DNA of 64,000 nt from Dyella terrae (GCF_022394535.1 NZ_CP089414.1:1488001-1552000), one strand, 5' to 3'. Shown: positions 18,116-27,101, numbered from the stretch's first letter. Notes: generated from the sequence alone by a model not told the origin. Made by a program: numbers and translations.

Positions 18116-18547
18116 TCAGCTGTTCGCAGGCGCCGGCTCCTGCGCGCTTGCGACAAGCATGCGGTGGTAGGCGAACGTGCCACGCACCGCATTGATGAAG
18201 CATACGAACAGCACGATCGCCATGAGGACGCCGACCAGCGCCAGGGGTTGCGTGGTGAACTGGAAGATCTTTTCCACCGTGAACAGAACCAGCCCGGCAA
18301 TCGCAAAGGCGCGCGAGCGTCGACGGATGCGCCATGCGATGACCGCGAACACAACGGCATCGACATAGGCGAACGGATCGATGCCCATCACGTTGTGACT
18401 GGAAAATGCACTGATCGTGGCAAACAGCGTCGTCACTGCCGCGACGAATACGGCGGCCCAGAACCCTTGGTTCGCGGCCTGCTCCGCATCTGCCATGTTT
18501 CCGAATGACGGCCAGTACCAGCGCTCCTGCTTGTAACGCGTAGCCAT
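18116..18547 (-). CDS. Small multi-span membrane protein of unknown function
   Basis: The ATG at 18547, with GGGGAG upstream, gives 143 residues starting MATRYKQERWYWPSFGNMAD. Three or four hydrophobic segments follow (around GFWAAVFVAAVTTLFATISAF, FAYVDAVVFAVIAW, FAIAGLVLFTVEKIF and LVGVLMAIVLFVCFINAV). The short N-terminal tail is cytosolic and rich in aromatic residues. I do not recognise a named family. The extension to 18643 has no ribosome site. It is a single gene ending at the bidirectional terminator. Confidence 0.75.
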   Translation of the reverse strand: MATRYKQERWYWPSFGNMADAEQAANQGFWAAVFVAAVTTLFATISAFSSHNVMGIDPFAYVDAVVFAVIAWRIRRRSRAFAIAGLVLFTVEKIFQFTTQPLALVGVLMAIVLFVCFINAVRGTFAYHRMLVASAQEPAPANS

Positions 18548-19051
18548 ATTTCTCCCCCCGTGGTTTTCCGTGGACGGCAAGGCGCGCCCGCCCGGCGAGG
18601 CTACAACCTGCCCACCGTGCGTTCCAACCGGCCGCCGGGCCAATCTTCACGCAAAGACAACGTTGTCAGGCAATTCCTACGTAAAGCCGATGGACGGCCA
18701 AACGCCCCCGATTTGAGTTGCACTGCATCAAGGCACTGACCCGATAAAAACGCTTTTAGCGGCATCACTTCGCTGCAATGCAGAAGAAAAATGCTCAAAA
18801 ACGGCCTGATTTTCATCGCACAAAGCCGATGACAACCGTGTTTCATATTCACAACGGGCGTCACAGTTTGTGCCTGCCATTAAGGACAACGTTGTCATTT
18901 AAGGACAACCTCAACGACATTGCCCGGCATTGGCACGCCGTGGCGAGCAGGGATGCAGGGGACTTAAGGGGACCTCTACCAAGGGATGCTGGTCGTTTGC
19001 CAGGGACACACCTTCCGCCTCAGTGATGCAACACAACCAGGAGACGCTTCC
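18548..19051. promoter_or_regulatory. Chitinase upstream region with two identical 12-bp palindromes
   Basis: This 504-base region has no convincing gene. It holds the perfect palindrome GACAACGTTGTC twice, at 18656-18667 and 18885-18896. The second is followed 19 bases later by a repeat of its left side, TAAGGACAAC (18881-18890 and 18900-18909). A palindrome with a central CG fits a LacI-family operator. It resembles the NagR/NagQ-type operator I recall for N-acetylglucosamine and chitin genes in Xanthomonadales. The position before a chitinase supports that, but no regulator gene is in the window. Confidence 0.65.
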
Positions 19052-20386
19052 ATGCAATTGAAGAAGTCGGTTGTTTGGTTTCGCACCGCACTCAACGCCA
19101 TCGGCACCGCTACGGGCGGCGCCATGGCCATGAGCCTGATGACGCTGGCTCCGGTGCAAGCCGCGCACGCACAGTCCACCTGCGCCGCGGCGTGGAGCGC
19201 CAGCTCCGTCTACACCGCCGGTATGACGGCGAGCGAAAACGGCACCAATTACGTTGCCAACTGGTGGACACAGGGCAATGACCCGGCCACCAACAGTGGC
19301 GGTTCGGGCTCCGGCCAGCCGTGGACCTCGCAAGGCTCGTGTACGGGCGGTTCGTCCGGTGGCGGTGGTACCGGCGGTGGTGGCACGGGTGGTGGCGGCA
19401 CGGGAGGCAGCGGCCCGGCAAATCCGCCCGGCACCGGCTCCAAGTTGTTGTTCAGTCCCTACAAGGACGTGACGATCAACCTCAACTGGAACACCAACAT
19501 CATGCAGACGGCGGCGGCGACGGGTTCGTCGATCCCCGTGGTCGGCAGCGGCAGCCTTTACTCCAATTACGTAACCAACCTCAGTGCGATCACCCTCGCC
19601 TTCGCCACCGGTGAATGCGGCAGCGAGAACTGGGGCGGCATACCGGGCGCGACCTTTGCCAGCGCCAACATCACCGCACTGTCGAGCGCCGGCCTGCCCT
19701 ACGTGGTGTCCACCGGTGGCCAGGCGGGCACCTTCACCTGCGGCAGCACCGCAAACTTCGCCACCTTCCTGTCGCGCTACATGTCGCCGCAGATGGTGGG
19801 CGTGGACTTCGACATCGAGGGCGGCCAATCGCAGGCCGACATCACCAACCTCGTCGCCGCCGCTGTGTATGGCCAGTCGCTGTATCCCAACCTGCGATTC
19901 TCGTTCACCGTGGCCACGCTCGGCGCGTCAGACGGCAGCTACGGTGGCGTGAACAGCCTGGGCGACTCCGTGGTGAAGGCGGTCAAGGCATCGTCGCTCA
20001 CCAACTACACCATCAACCTGATGACGATGGACTACGGCGGCCCCAGCGCCAGCGTCTGCGTCGTGTCGGGTGGAGTGTGCGACATGGGCCAGTCCGCCAT
20101 CCAGGCCGCAGTGAACCTGGAACACACCTACGGCATTTCGCCGAACAAGATCGAGCTGACCCCGATGATCGGCGTCAACGACGTGTCGAGTGAAAACTTC
20201 AGCGTCGCCAACGCCGACGCTGTCACCAGTTACGCCGTGTCCAACGGCCTGGCTGGCATCCACTTCTGGTCACTCGACCGCGACACACCGTGCAACCAGA
20301 GCACCGCCTCGCCGACCTGCAACTCCGTGTCCACCAGCACGCCGCTGCAGTACACGAAGCGGTTCCTGAGCGACCTGGGTCGATAA
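19052..20386 (+). CDS. Secreted GH18 chitinase with N-terminal chitin-binding module
   Basis: A 444-residue secreted enzyme that should cut chitin. AGGAGA is seven bases before the ATG. A signal peptide ends near AAHAQ (residue 41). A CBM5/12-type module spans about 44-97 (CAAAWSASSVYTAGMTAS, then YVANWWTQGNDP, then QPWTSQGSC). A Gly/Thr linker covers about 98-130. The GH18 catalytic domain follows, with the DxDxE signature at D252, D254 and E256 in VGVDFDIEGG; E256 is the expected acid. The domain is compact compared with large ChiA-type enzymes. Two LacI-type palindromes lie upstream, and a terminator follows. Confidence 0.93.
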   Translation: MQLKKSVVWFRTALNAIGTATGGAMAMSLMTLAPVQAAHAQSTCAAAWSASSVYTAGMTASENGTNYVANWWTQGNDPATNSGGSGSGQPWTSQGSCTGGSSGGGGTGGGGTGGGGTGGSGPANPPGTGSKLLFSPYKDVTINLNWNTNIMQTAAATGSSIPVVGSGSLYSNYVTNLSAITLAFATGECGSENWGGIPGATFASANITALSSAGLPYVVSTGGQAGTFTCGSTANFATFLSRYMSPQMVGVDFDIEGGQSQADITNLVAAAVYGQSLYPNLRFSFTVATLGASDGSYGGVNSLGDSVVKAVKASSLTNYTINLMTMDYGGPSASVCVVSGGVCDMGQSAIQAAVNLEHTYGISPNKIELTPMIGVNDVSSENFSVANADAVTSYAVSNGLAGIHFWSLDRDTPCNQSTASPTCNSVSTSTPLQYTKRFLSDLGR

Positions 20387-20437
20387 GGAGCACCGGCCCC
20401 TGCTTGCGCAGGGGATCGGCTAGGCCTCTGCCCATCC

Positions 20438-20468
20438 ACGGGCGCCGCATACATGCGGCGCCCGTTTT
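20438..20468 (+). terminator. Rho-independent terminator after the chitinase gene
   Basis: ACGGGCGCCGCAT (20438-20450) pairs with ATGCGGCGCCCGT (20453-20465), followed by a T run. It sits about 50 bases after the chitinase stop. Confidence 0.9.
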
Positions 20469-20602
20469 CTTAAGGGGTGCACCCTCGTCTCCGTAGAACC
20501 TTTTCAACCCATCAACCGCAAGACTGTTGCAAACTAGCGCATGGAGCCCTGGCAACCACGGACCCGGCTCCGCCCCTACGCCACAGCCAGTGATGTATCG
20601 CC

Positions 20603-21082
20603 ATGCAAGGACCTGCACCCTTTCCCGCCCCGCCGCCCATCCCGAGCCGGCCCCTTCCGCCTACCCCGCCCGTACCATCGCCTAAACCACGTCGCGCCAT
20701 GCCTCTCTGGGTAGGCATCCTGTTGGGTGCTGTGCTGGCCGTCGTGCTGCTGGTCGCTGGCCTCGCCTGGTGGGGAATAAACCTGTTCATCGGACAGGCC
20801 ACCACGGCCATGACCGAGCACCCCGTCATCCAGCGCTGCATTGGCAAAATCGACAACGTCTCGTTCGACATGGTGGCCACCGGAAACGATTCGCGCGAGG
20901 ACGGTTTCGCTTTTCGTGTACGTGGCACGCGCGGCTCTGGCCTCGTGGATGCCGTATTCACCACGACGGATGCCGACCACGAACAGATCGACGCCGGTGA
21001 GTTGCATATGGACAACGGCAAGACCGTGTCGCTCGACCCCGACAGCGAAGACGACGACGCCCTGGATCAAAGCTGCCCTTGA
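20603..21082 (+). CDS. Proline-rich single-span membrane protein of unknown function
   Basis: A 159-residue protein. A cytosolic proline-rich head (MQGPAPFPAPPPIPSRPLPP, on to about residue 31) is followed by one strong membrane helix (about 34-62: LWVGILLGAVLAVVLLVAGL) and an extracytoplasmic acidic tail ending LDPDSEDDDALDQSCP. Two cysteines in the tail (RCIGKID and QSCP) could form a disulfide. The ribosome site is weak, and an internal ATG (PLWVGILLG) just before the helix is possible. I do not recognise a family. A terminator follows about 80 bases later. Confidence 0.6.
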   Translation: MQGPAPFPAPPPIPSRPLPPTPPVPSPKPRRAMPLWVGILLGAVLAVVLLVAGLAWWGINLFIGQATTAMTEHPVIQRCIGKIDNVSFDMVATGNDSREDGFAFRVRGTRGSGLVDAVFTTTDADHEQIDAGELHMDNGKTVSLDPDSEDDDALDQSCP

Positions 21083-21164
21083 GTCTGCTTGATGGCTGCG
21101 GCGATGGCCTGATCAACGTTTTATCGCGTTCAGCACCACTCAGCCTGACCCTCGATATCCCAAC

Positions 21165-21196
21165 AAAAAAGGGCCTCGCTAAGCGAGGCCCTTTTT
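21165..21196. terminator. Bidirectional terminator
   Basis: A6 GGGCCTCGCT (21165-21180) faces AGCGAGGCCC T5 (21182-21196). It separates the convergent plus-strand membrane protein gene from the minus-strand aminopeptidase gene. Confidence 0.88.
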
Positions 21197-21230
21197 GCTT
21201 ATCACCGGCTCGTCATTCGACGAAGACAGA

Positions 21231-23887
21231 TCAACCGCCGTTCTTCGCCAGCCACGCATCCACGTCCGGCAAGCGATCGTTGCGCACCATGATGCGGTAC
21301 TTGATGTTCGCCACCGCCGTTTCGGCATCGCGACGCGAACCGGCCTCCAGGTACTGGTTCGCATAGGCGTTAATCTTGTCGATCATCGCCGGGGCGAACG
21401 AGCTGCGGCCAAGCGCGGGGTAGTAACGGCTGCGCGAGCTGCCATCCACGACTTTGTCGACTTGCTCGCGGTGCGCGAGCGCGAAGTCAAAAGCAAGTTC
21501 GGGATACTTGCGGGAGACAACGGTGATCATGCCCGCGCTGTTGGTGGCGCCCGGCTCGTCCGTAAGGGCGAGGTCTCAGCGCGCGCTGCGCGAGTGCCTT
21601 GTCTTCGGCCACGGCGAGCAGCGTGTACAGGCGGTCCTTCACCTGCGGCGTCTTCTCGGCCTTGGCTTCCTCGTGCAGCTTGTCCCACGTTGCGGCGTCG
21701 GCGTGATGCGCGACCACGGAGAGGATGGTCTTGCGCAACGCAACGGGCACCGCTTTGGGATCAGTCGCCTGCGCTGCATAACGGCGCTGCGCCTCGGCCA
21801 CCACAGCCGTGTCGTTAAGACCGGACAGCACACTGATCAGGTGGGTGCGCAGGATGGTGGTCGGCCCACTTTCATCCGGCTTCGCCTCCCAGCCCACGCG
21901 CTGGAACTTGGGGGCCAGCAGCTTGACCGCGAGGGCGCGGAACGCGGCCTGGCGCTTCGCATCGCCGTCGTAGTATTCATCCAGACCCGAAAGGTCACCG
22001 GCAATCTCGTCCCAGATCTGGGGATCGGCATCAAGCGGAGTGGCCTTGGCTGAGATCGAGAATGCCAGATGCCGGCTGCAAGCCCGCCATGCCCAGCGCC
22101 CAGGTGTCACCCATCAGGCCGAGCTGGTCGACCGGGGCGATCTTGGCAAAGTCCTTCTTGATCGCCGCAAACTGCGCCGGCGCGTAAAGCGTGCGGTAGT
22201 AGCCGCTCTGCCCCGCGTTCACCAGCAACGTGCCACAGCCCGGTACGGTTAGCGTGGCTTCGCCATCGACCACGGTGCTTACCGCCTTGCCACCCGCCGC
22301 ACGCGCAATGACGGGCACGTGCCAGCGCAGCGGCTGCTTGTCCGGGCGATCACGGGTGAATTCACCCTGCGTCAGCTTGAGCGTGGTGGAGTGCTTGGTG
22401 CATGCACCCGCTTCCACACGAATGAGGGGAATGCCCGGCTGCAGCGTGAAGTCATGTGCAATGGTGGTGATCTGCTTGCCCGGCGCAGCTTCATCCATCG
22501 CGCGCCACAGGTCGTCGGACACCGCGTTGCCGTAGGCATGTGCCTTGATGTAATTGCGCACGCCGGTGCGCCAGTTTTCTTCGCCCACATACGCTTCGAG
22601 CATACCGATGACCGACTCGCCCTTGGAATAGGTGATGGCGTCAAACGCCTGGCTGGCCTGGTCCACGGTTTCCACGTGCTGCACCACCGGGTGCGTGGTG
22701 ACCACCGCGTCGCGAGACATCGCCGACTCGCGAGCGCCAACGGTATCGCTCAACTTTGTGTTCCATTCCGGATGCAGGCGTGCCGTGGTGCGCGAAGCCA
22801 TCCACGAGGCAAAACCTTCGTTGAGCCACAGATCGTCCCACCAGCGCATAGTCACCAGGTCGCCGAACCACTGGTGCGCCATTTCGTGCGCAGCGGTGCC
22901 GAACACGTTCTGCTTGTCCTGCAGTGTGGAGAACGACGGGTCGAGCAGCAGCGCGTACTCGAAGGTGTAGATGGCACCCCAGTTCTCCATGGCGGAGAAG
23001 AACTGGCTGCTGCCCGGCGAGGCGATATTGTCGAGCTTGGGCAGCGGGTACTTCACGCCGAAATAATCGTTGTATTCCTTCAGCACCGCCTTGCCGGATT
23101 CCAACGTGAAGGCGCCCTGCGACGACAGGCCCTTCTGCGTGATCACACCGATCTCGGTACCGTCCTCACTGGTGGTGACGCGATCGAAATCACCCGTGCC
23201 AAAGAACAGCAGATACGTCGACATCTTCGGTGAAGGCTGGAACGTCACCAGGCTCAGGCCGTGACCGACATCCTTCTTCGACGCCACCGGCATATTGCTC
23301 ACCGCCATCTGGTCGGATGGCACGGTAGCCGTCAGGTTGAAGGTGGCTTTGTAGTTGGGCTCGTCCCACGACGGAATGAAGCGGCGCGCGTCGGAGTTTT
23401 CGAACTGCGTATACAGCGCGCGTTGCTTGCCGGCCTTGGTGTCGTAGTCGATGGCGAACAGGCCGTTGGCCTGCGTACCGATCTTGCCGGTATAGCTCAT
23501 CGCCAGCTTGTAGCTGCCCGCAGGAACTGGCTTGTCAAAGGTAAACGTGGCGGTCTGCGCCTTGTCATCCACCACCACCTTCGGCGCCTTGAACGACCCC
23601 TTGCCCGAGACTGGCGTCAGCGTCACCGAGGCAAAGCGCATGTCGAGCGCATTGAGTGTGATGCTGCTGGTGGGCGTCAGCACGTCGACGTCAACGGTGA
23701 CCTTGCCATCGAAGCTCAGCGTGGAAGCGTGCGGAACCACTGAAACGTCATAGTGGGTCGGGCGCACGTCACGCGGCAACTGCGTGGTGGCCTGCGCCGA
23801 TGCCGGTGCATCCTGTGCCAAAACAGCGCCAGCAGACGAAAAGCCGGCCAGAGCCAGAGCAATGGCGGATACCAATCGAAGTCGCAT
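21231..23887 (-). pseudogene. M1-family metallo-aminopeptidase, interrupted by two +1 frameshifts
   Basis: A secreted zinc aminopeptidase of the M1 (PepN/ERAP-like) family, about 884 residues if restored. The first part (23887 to about 22052) has a signal peptide, the substrate motif SAMENWG and the zinc site HEMAHQW with the second Glu in WLNEGFASW. The C-terminal ERAP1-like part continues in a second frame (22050 to 21577) and a third (21575-21231). Removing one base at 22051 and one at 21576 restores a smooth protein (LDL-AKATPLDAD and RAL-DLALTDEPGATN). All three segments look undecayed, so the lesions are recent or are sequence errors. Start chosen on AAGGA upstream. Confidence 0.85.
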
Positions 23888-24024
23888 ATCGGGTCCTTGC
23901 GAAGTGGGTTCGGCCCCATCCCCGGGGCACAGGGCAAAAGCTCAGGATGATGCGACAAGCACCGCCCGCCGGGCAGCGCCGTTAGTCACGATCGCAGAGC
24001 AATGTGCCTGACCGGCGCCCAAAC

Positions 24025-24052
24025 AAAAAGCCCCGCTTACGCGGGGCTTTTT
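24025..24052. terminator. Terminator hairpin, probably the displaced native terminator of purA
   Basis: AAAAAGCCCCGC (24025-24036), loop TTAC, GCGGGGCTTTTT (24041-24052). If the transposon is removed and its 8-bp duplication collapsed, this hairpin lies directly after the purA stop codon on the minus strand, with a T run on that strand too. Confidence 0.85.
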
Positions 24053-24055
24053 GAG

Positions 24056-24063
24056 CAGACCAT
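24056..24063. repeat. Left 8-bp target-site duplication (CAGACCAT)
   Basis: CAGACCAT here is repeated exactly at 33692-33699, directly outside both terminal inverted repeats. Eight bases is the duplication length I recall for IS1595-family elements. Confidence 0.88.
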
Positions 24064-24086
24064 CGCTATTTGGTAGCTGGTGCCCC
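24064..24086. repeat. Left terminal inverted repeat of the transposon
   Basis: Begins CGCTATTTGGTAGCTG and ends GTGCCCC. It matches the reverse complement of 33669-33691 at 22 of 23 positions; the mismatch is G here and A in the other copy. Confidence 0.88.
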
Positions 24087-24090
24087 ATGA

Positions 24091-24120
24091 CGTCCAAGCT
24101 ATCTACGGATAGCTTGGACG
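24091..24120. repeat. Perfect 13-bp hairpin just inside the left transposon end
   Basis: CGTCCAAGCTATC (24091-24103), loop TACG, GATAGCTTGGACG (24108-24120). It ends one base before the ATG of the first cargo gene. It could be a transposase-binding site, an operator, or a 5'-end RNA structure. Confidence 0.8.
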
Positions 24121-24121
24121 C

Positions 24122-24664
24122 ATGAATTGGAGAACACCGCCGTCGCTCAAATGGCTGATTGTAAAAAGATCAAGGTTGTCCGGTCAGTTGGAACGATTAG
24201 CGCCGGACCTCGAATCTGCGAAGGACGAGTTTGAGCAACTGTCGGCCCGCGTGGAGCGGTTGAAAAAGCAGCTTGAGGCTCTGGACCAAACTTTTTTACT
24301 CCACGATATCCAAATAGACCCGACGGGGATCGAACCCGTCGTTCCCCATCGGCGTCAGCGACTCCTACCCCAAGGTCAGCTGGGACGCCACATTCGTCGC
24401 CTATTGGCCGAACGCAAACACAGCGAATGGGTGGCCACCGAAGAGATCACTCGAGCGATCATGGAGCACCTTGGACTTTCCGAGGTGGGCGGCATTTATC
24501 AAGCCACGCGCAAAGCAGTGCGAAACCGCCTGCATTCTCTGATGAGCGCAGGCGAGCTTGAAAGAATCATCGGGTCTCCCACGAACAACGAAACCGATCG
24601 CGGAAACCAGAGCCTCTGGCGCTTGAAGTGCTCCGAATGCGCCCCGCTAGGAGATCTGAGCTAA
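24122..24664 (+). CDS. Cargo protein of unknown function, N-terminal coiled coil and C-terminal winged-helix-like region
   Basis: A 180-residue protein. Residues about 20-60 (LSGQLERLAPDLESAKDEFE, then QLSARVERLKKQLEAL) form a heptad-like coiled coil. Residues about 90-150 (HIRRLLAERKHSEWVATEEI, then LHSLMSAGELERI) look like a small helix-turn-helix or winged-helix domain. An upstream in-frame stop makes ATG 24122 the first start, and it follows a perfect hairpin with no ribosome site, so the message may be leaderless. The 3' end overlaps the convergent transposase gene by 18 bases. It might regulate or assist transposition; I do not recognise a named family. Confidence 0.6.
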   Translation: MNWRTPPSLKWLIVKRSRLSGQLERLAPDLESAKDEFEQLSARVERLKKQLEALDQTFLLHDIQIDPTGIEPVVPHRRQRLLPQGQLGRHIRRLLAERKHSEWVATEEITRAIMEHLGLSEVGGIYQATRKAVRNRLHSLMSAGELERIIGSPTNNETDRGNQSLWRLKCSECAPLGDLS

Positions 24665-25756
24665 TCGACTGTGGAAATAGTCGAGACCAAGCTCATGTCT
24701 TCGGTGGTTTCCTTGCCAGTACCTATACCACCATTCCGATCGCCCTTTCGTCAGTAGGCCTTTAAGAATGGCGATGACCTGATCTCTCTGTGGCAACCGG
24801 CGATTCGTTTCTCGCCAAGCAAACTCTGCGGCGTAATCCTGCAGATACTTGGGCCGGAATCCGTGAAATGCGCCGTACTCACCTCGTCGGAGGCGGCTAT
24901 TGAACGTTTCTGCCATGTTGTTGGAAACGCCTTCCGACGTGCTGAATTCCCTTGAATGCGATACCGGATAGTGTTCCCACGTGCCGGACAGAACGCCATA
25001 GGCACTGTTCTCATCGGTCATTACGATCGCGCCAGGAGAAATTAGCTTCTCAGCGATCCGCCTTACGTCCACTGAATTTTCCGATCGGCAAACGAATGCG
25101 AGAGTTCGAGCAGATCCGTTGCCGTAGCCTGCGGAAGAGCATAAGGAGATCACGACGCGCTTGTCGGCTTGTCTAAGCCAATTCCGTCGTGTCATGCCGG
25201 CCTCCACCCAGGGTTCGGCCGTGTTTTGAATTTTCTTCTTCCCAAAGCGTTTCGCTATGGCATCGGCGGGCATTTTTATCTTGCGATTTGGCTTTCTTGG
25301 CTTTCCACAAAAATAGCCGCCGTCCATATGGACAGTGCCGTTAAGCGGAGTGAGATCCATGTTCTTGAGGAACGACTCCCTGATCTTTCCAGCAAGGACT
25401 TGGCAGGTCTTCGGTGAGATACCGATATCTCGACTCATCAGCAACAACGTCGAACCCTTCACCTTATTGGCGAACATAAGCGCCGCCAGGATGAGTTGCT
25501 TGAAAGTAAGCCTGTGACCATGCAAAGGAGAATGCGTCGTTACGCTGAATTCGCCGTTGCACTCAGCACAGCGCCATCGCCGGCGTTTTTGCCTTCTGTA
25601 GTGCTTGCGCATGACACCGCACCACGGGCACACCTGCGCGTCCGCACAGCCCCACCTGACCTCAGCCAGAAGGCACTCTGCGACATCTTCGGACATGCCA
25701 TGCACAACGGGTGCAAAGTTTCTTGCGCCCTTGCTGTGTAGGTGATGCTGCGCCAT
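24647..25756 (-). CDS. IS1595-family (ISXO2-like) DDE transposase
   Basis: The ATG at 25756 gives 369 residues. The N-terminus has a zinc ribbon, CPWCG (C43, C46) and CAEC (C63, C66). The catalytic domain shows D145 in HMDGGYFCGKPRKP, D248 in VMTDENSAYG, and the region NNMAETFNSRLRRGEYGAFH near 279-298 that is highly characteristic of the ISXO2-like family. The frame appears complete with no disabling change, so it may be active. An extension to 25915 runs through a hairpin region and is less likely. It is the only recombinase inside the element. Confidence 0.9.
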   Translation of the reverse strand: MAQHHLHSKGARNFAPVVHGMSEDVAECLLAEVRWGCADAQVCPWCGVMRKHYRRQKRRRWRCAECNGEFSVTTHSPLHGHRLTFKQLILAALMFANKVKGSTLLLMSRDIGISPKTCQVLAGKIRESFLKNMDLTPLNGTVHMDGGYFCGKPRKPNRKIKMPADAIAKRFGKKKIQNTAEPWVEAGMTRRNWLRQADKRVVISLCSSAGYGNGSARTLAFVCRSENSVDVRRIAEKLISPGAIVMTDENSAYGVLSGTWEHYPVSHSREFSTSEGVSNNMAETFNSRLRRGEYGAFHGFRPKYLQDYAAEFAWRETNRRLPQRDQVIAILKGLLTKGRSEWWYRYWQGNHRRHELGLDYFHSRLAQIS

Positions 25757-26052
25757 CTCCGGTCCTGGAACCAGACGAAGGGTGCACCCCCAGCATGGAT
25801 GTTGGGGGTGGGCGGGGTCGATACCGACCACCGGGCGCACAGCGGCCCGCCGCGCCTCATTGGGCACGTTGCAAAGCGCTGGGCTATGACGCAGAATGGG
25901 GTTGCAGCGGCTCAAAACTGCAACCTACAAAAGCCCAGTTGACCCCTACCAGGGTGCTGGGCTTTTGTACGTCTGGAACCCGGATTTCAAAGCGATTGAA
26001 ATCAGGCCATGTTCAACTCTCCTTTCCCGAGCGACTGTCTAGCTCGCCTCAA
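25757..26052. other. Non-coding stretch with two hairpins upstream of the transposase
   Basis: GGTTGCAG (25900-25907) pairs with CTGCAACC (25918-25925). Next to it CAAAAGCCCAG (25928-25938) pairs with CTGGGCTTTTG (25957-25967), a terminator-like hairpin readable on both strands. It could insulate the transposase from read-through. No gene seen. Confidence 0.6.
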
Positions 26053-26331
26053 TCAGGCGTGCGGGTGCGGCGCCTGCCGCCTACGGTGGGCAGGCATCGT
26101 TACATCTGCGACTTCCTCAATCGACTCGATCCAGCGGGCAACGTCTGCGGTTCGGGCATACCAGCCTTTGCGGTCCGGCAGCTGCTGCATCTCAATGGGG
26201 AGTCGGCCACGGCGTCGGGCGGAGGTGAGGGCCGCCAAGGACGGATAAGAAAGTAAATCCGCGGCCTTTGCCGATGTAATGAATGGCCCGTACTGCAGGG
26301 TCAGCACGAGTTCGAGCGCAGATTTCGGCAT
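26053..26331 (-). CDS. Small HTH-like DNA-binding protein (excisionase-like)
   Basis: A 92-residue protein starting MPKSALELVLTLQYGPFITS. The segment ITSAKAADLLSYPSLAALTS followed by ARRRGRLPIEMQQLPDRKGW and YARTADVARWIES has the layout of a MerR/excisionase-like winged helix: a target-site helix, a basic wing, then a closing helix. AAGGAG lies seven bases before the ATG. Such proteins are common in mobile elements of Xanthomonadales. A role as transcription factor or directionality factor is inference. Neighbours are the transposase (same strand, downstream) and an AT-rich regulatory zone upstream. Confidence 0.65.
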   Translation of the reverse strand: MPKSALELVLTLQYGPFITSAKAADLLSYPSLAALTSARRRGRLPIEMQQLPDRKGWYARTADVARWIESIEEVADVTMPAHRRRQAPHPHA

Positions 26332-26636
26332 AGCCGCACTCCTTCGCGTATACGAATGACGACGAGTGACTAGCCTGAGGCTTGCATGGCCGCCCTGTCA
26401 ACAAAGAAATGATTGCAACTCCATGATTTGAAAAGCAAATTTACGATTTTGCTTTGCCATTTTTCAATTTTGCGATGCAGTTTTCCGGATTTGTACTTTT
26501 GCAAGGCAACTTCTAAGCCATGGCAGCTTTCTTTAAGTATTTCTGCACCAGCGGCCAGAAGTGGCTGACGGAACTGCGTTGCCTGAGTAGTCCGCCGCTG
26601 TCCGCACTGGATCAATCCGCTGAAAGGAGACCGGGT
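26332..26636. promoter_or_regulatory. AT-rich intergenic zone with inverted and repeated motifs
   Basis: No gene seen. AAAGCAAA (26432-26439) and TTTGCTTT (26448-26455) form an inverted repeat. TTTTGC recurs at 26447-26452, 26468-26473 and 26497-26502. The base composition differs sharply from the host genome. It separates the divergent HTH-like and antitoxin-like genes, so it should hold both promoters. Confidence 0.45.
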
Positions 26637-26951
26637 ATGCTATCTAGGACCGCATTGCCGCCTACCGGAGTCTTAACCGTGAAACCAAAGTCCGGTTCCG
26701 AGCTCCACATCAGTAATGAATTGCAAGCAGCTGTTGAGAGCGTGCTGCACCAAGGGGAAGATCTATCGTCCTTCGTGGAATCTTCCATTCGTAGGGGTGT
26801 TGATCGCCGCGTGCTACGCCGCGACTTCATTGCGCGGGGACTAGCTTCCGGCGCTAACGCGCGGAAGACAGGCAAGTATGTCGATGCGAAAGATGTTCTT
26901 GCTCAACTCGAGGCTATTCTGACCGAGTCATCGAGGAAGAATCGGGGGTAG
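26637..26951 (+). CDS. Ribbon-helix-helix-type antitoxin-like protein (YlcI/YnfO-like), no partner toxin seen
   Basis: The ATG at 26637 has AAGGAGA seven bases upstream and gives 104 residues. The core SGSELHISNELQAAVESVLH, then QGEDLSSFVESSIRRGVDRR, resembles the ribbon-helix-helix antitoxins that bind their own promoter. The tail FIARGLASGANARKTGKYVD, on to the C-terminus, resembles the toxin-binding part of YlcI/YnfO-type antitoxins. Such genes normally overlap a ParE/RelE-like toxin, but the next 150 bases encode none that I can recognise, so it is an orphan antitoxin or a cargo regulator. The frame upstream of 26637 is probably not translated. Confidence 0.65.
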   Translation: MLSRTALPPTGVLTVKPKSGSELHISNELQAAVESVLHQGEDLSSFVESSIRRGVDRRVLRRDFIARGLASGANARKTGKYVDAKDVLAQLEAILTESSRKNRG

Positions 26952-27101
26952 CGGTCCTCTCTCACGATCGGGCAGCTCTGGCAGTAGCCATCGCATGTCT
27001 CATATCGCATTTCCGTTGTGATACGGCTACCACGCCAGAAATGTCCCCTGGACAACTGATTAGGCCAAGGTAGGCCAGCTATAAGTGCCAAGGAACTCAA
27101 G

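Noticed and set aside
18601..18864. An 87-codon minus-strand frame upstream of the chitinase
   Set aside because: It spans one of the palindromes, has no ribosome site and no domain.
21231..23887. Aminopeptidase as three separate small genes
   Set aside because: The three frames join seamlessly after removal of one base at each junction, and the later parts lack ribosome sites and domains of their own.
24640..25920. A stand-alone IS around the IS1595-type transposase
   Set aside because: I found no inverted repeats or duplications close to the transposase. The only matching end repeats with a target duplication are those 9.6 kb apart.
26942..27095. A short frame after the antitoxin-like gene as a toxin
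   Set aside because: The 50-residue translation has no ParE/RelE pattern, and its only start options are weak.
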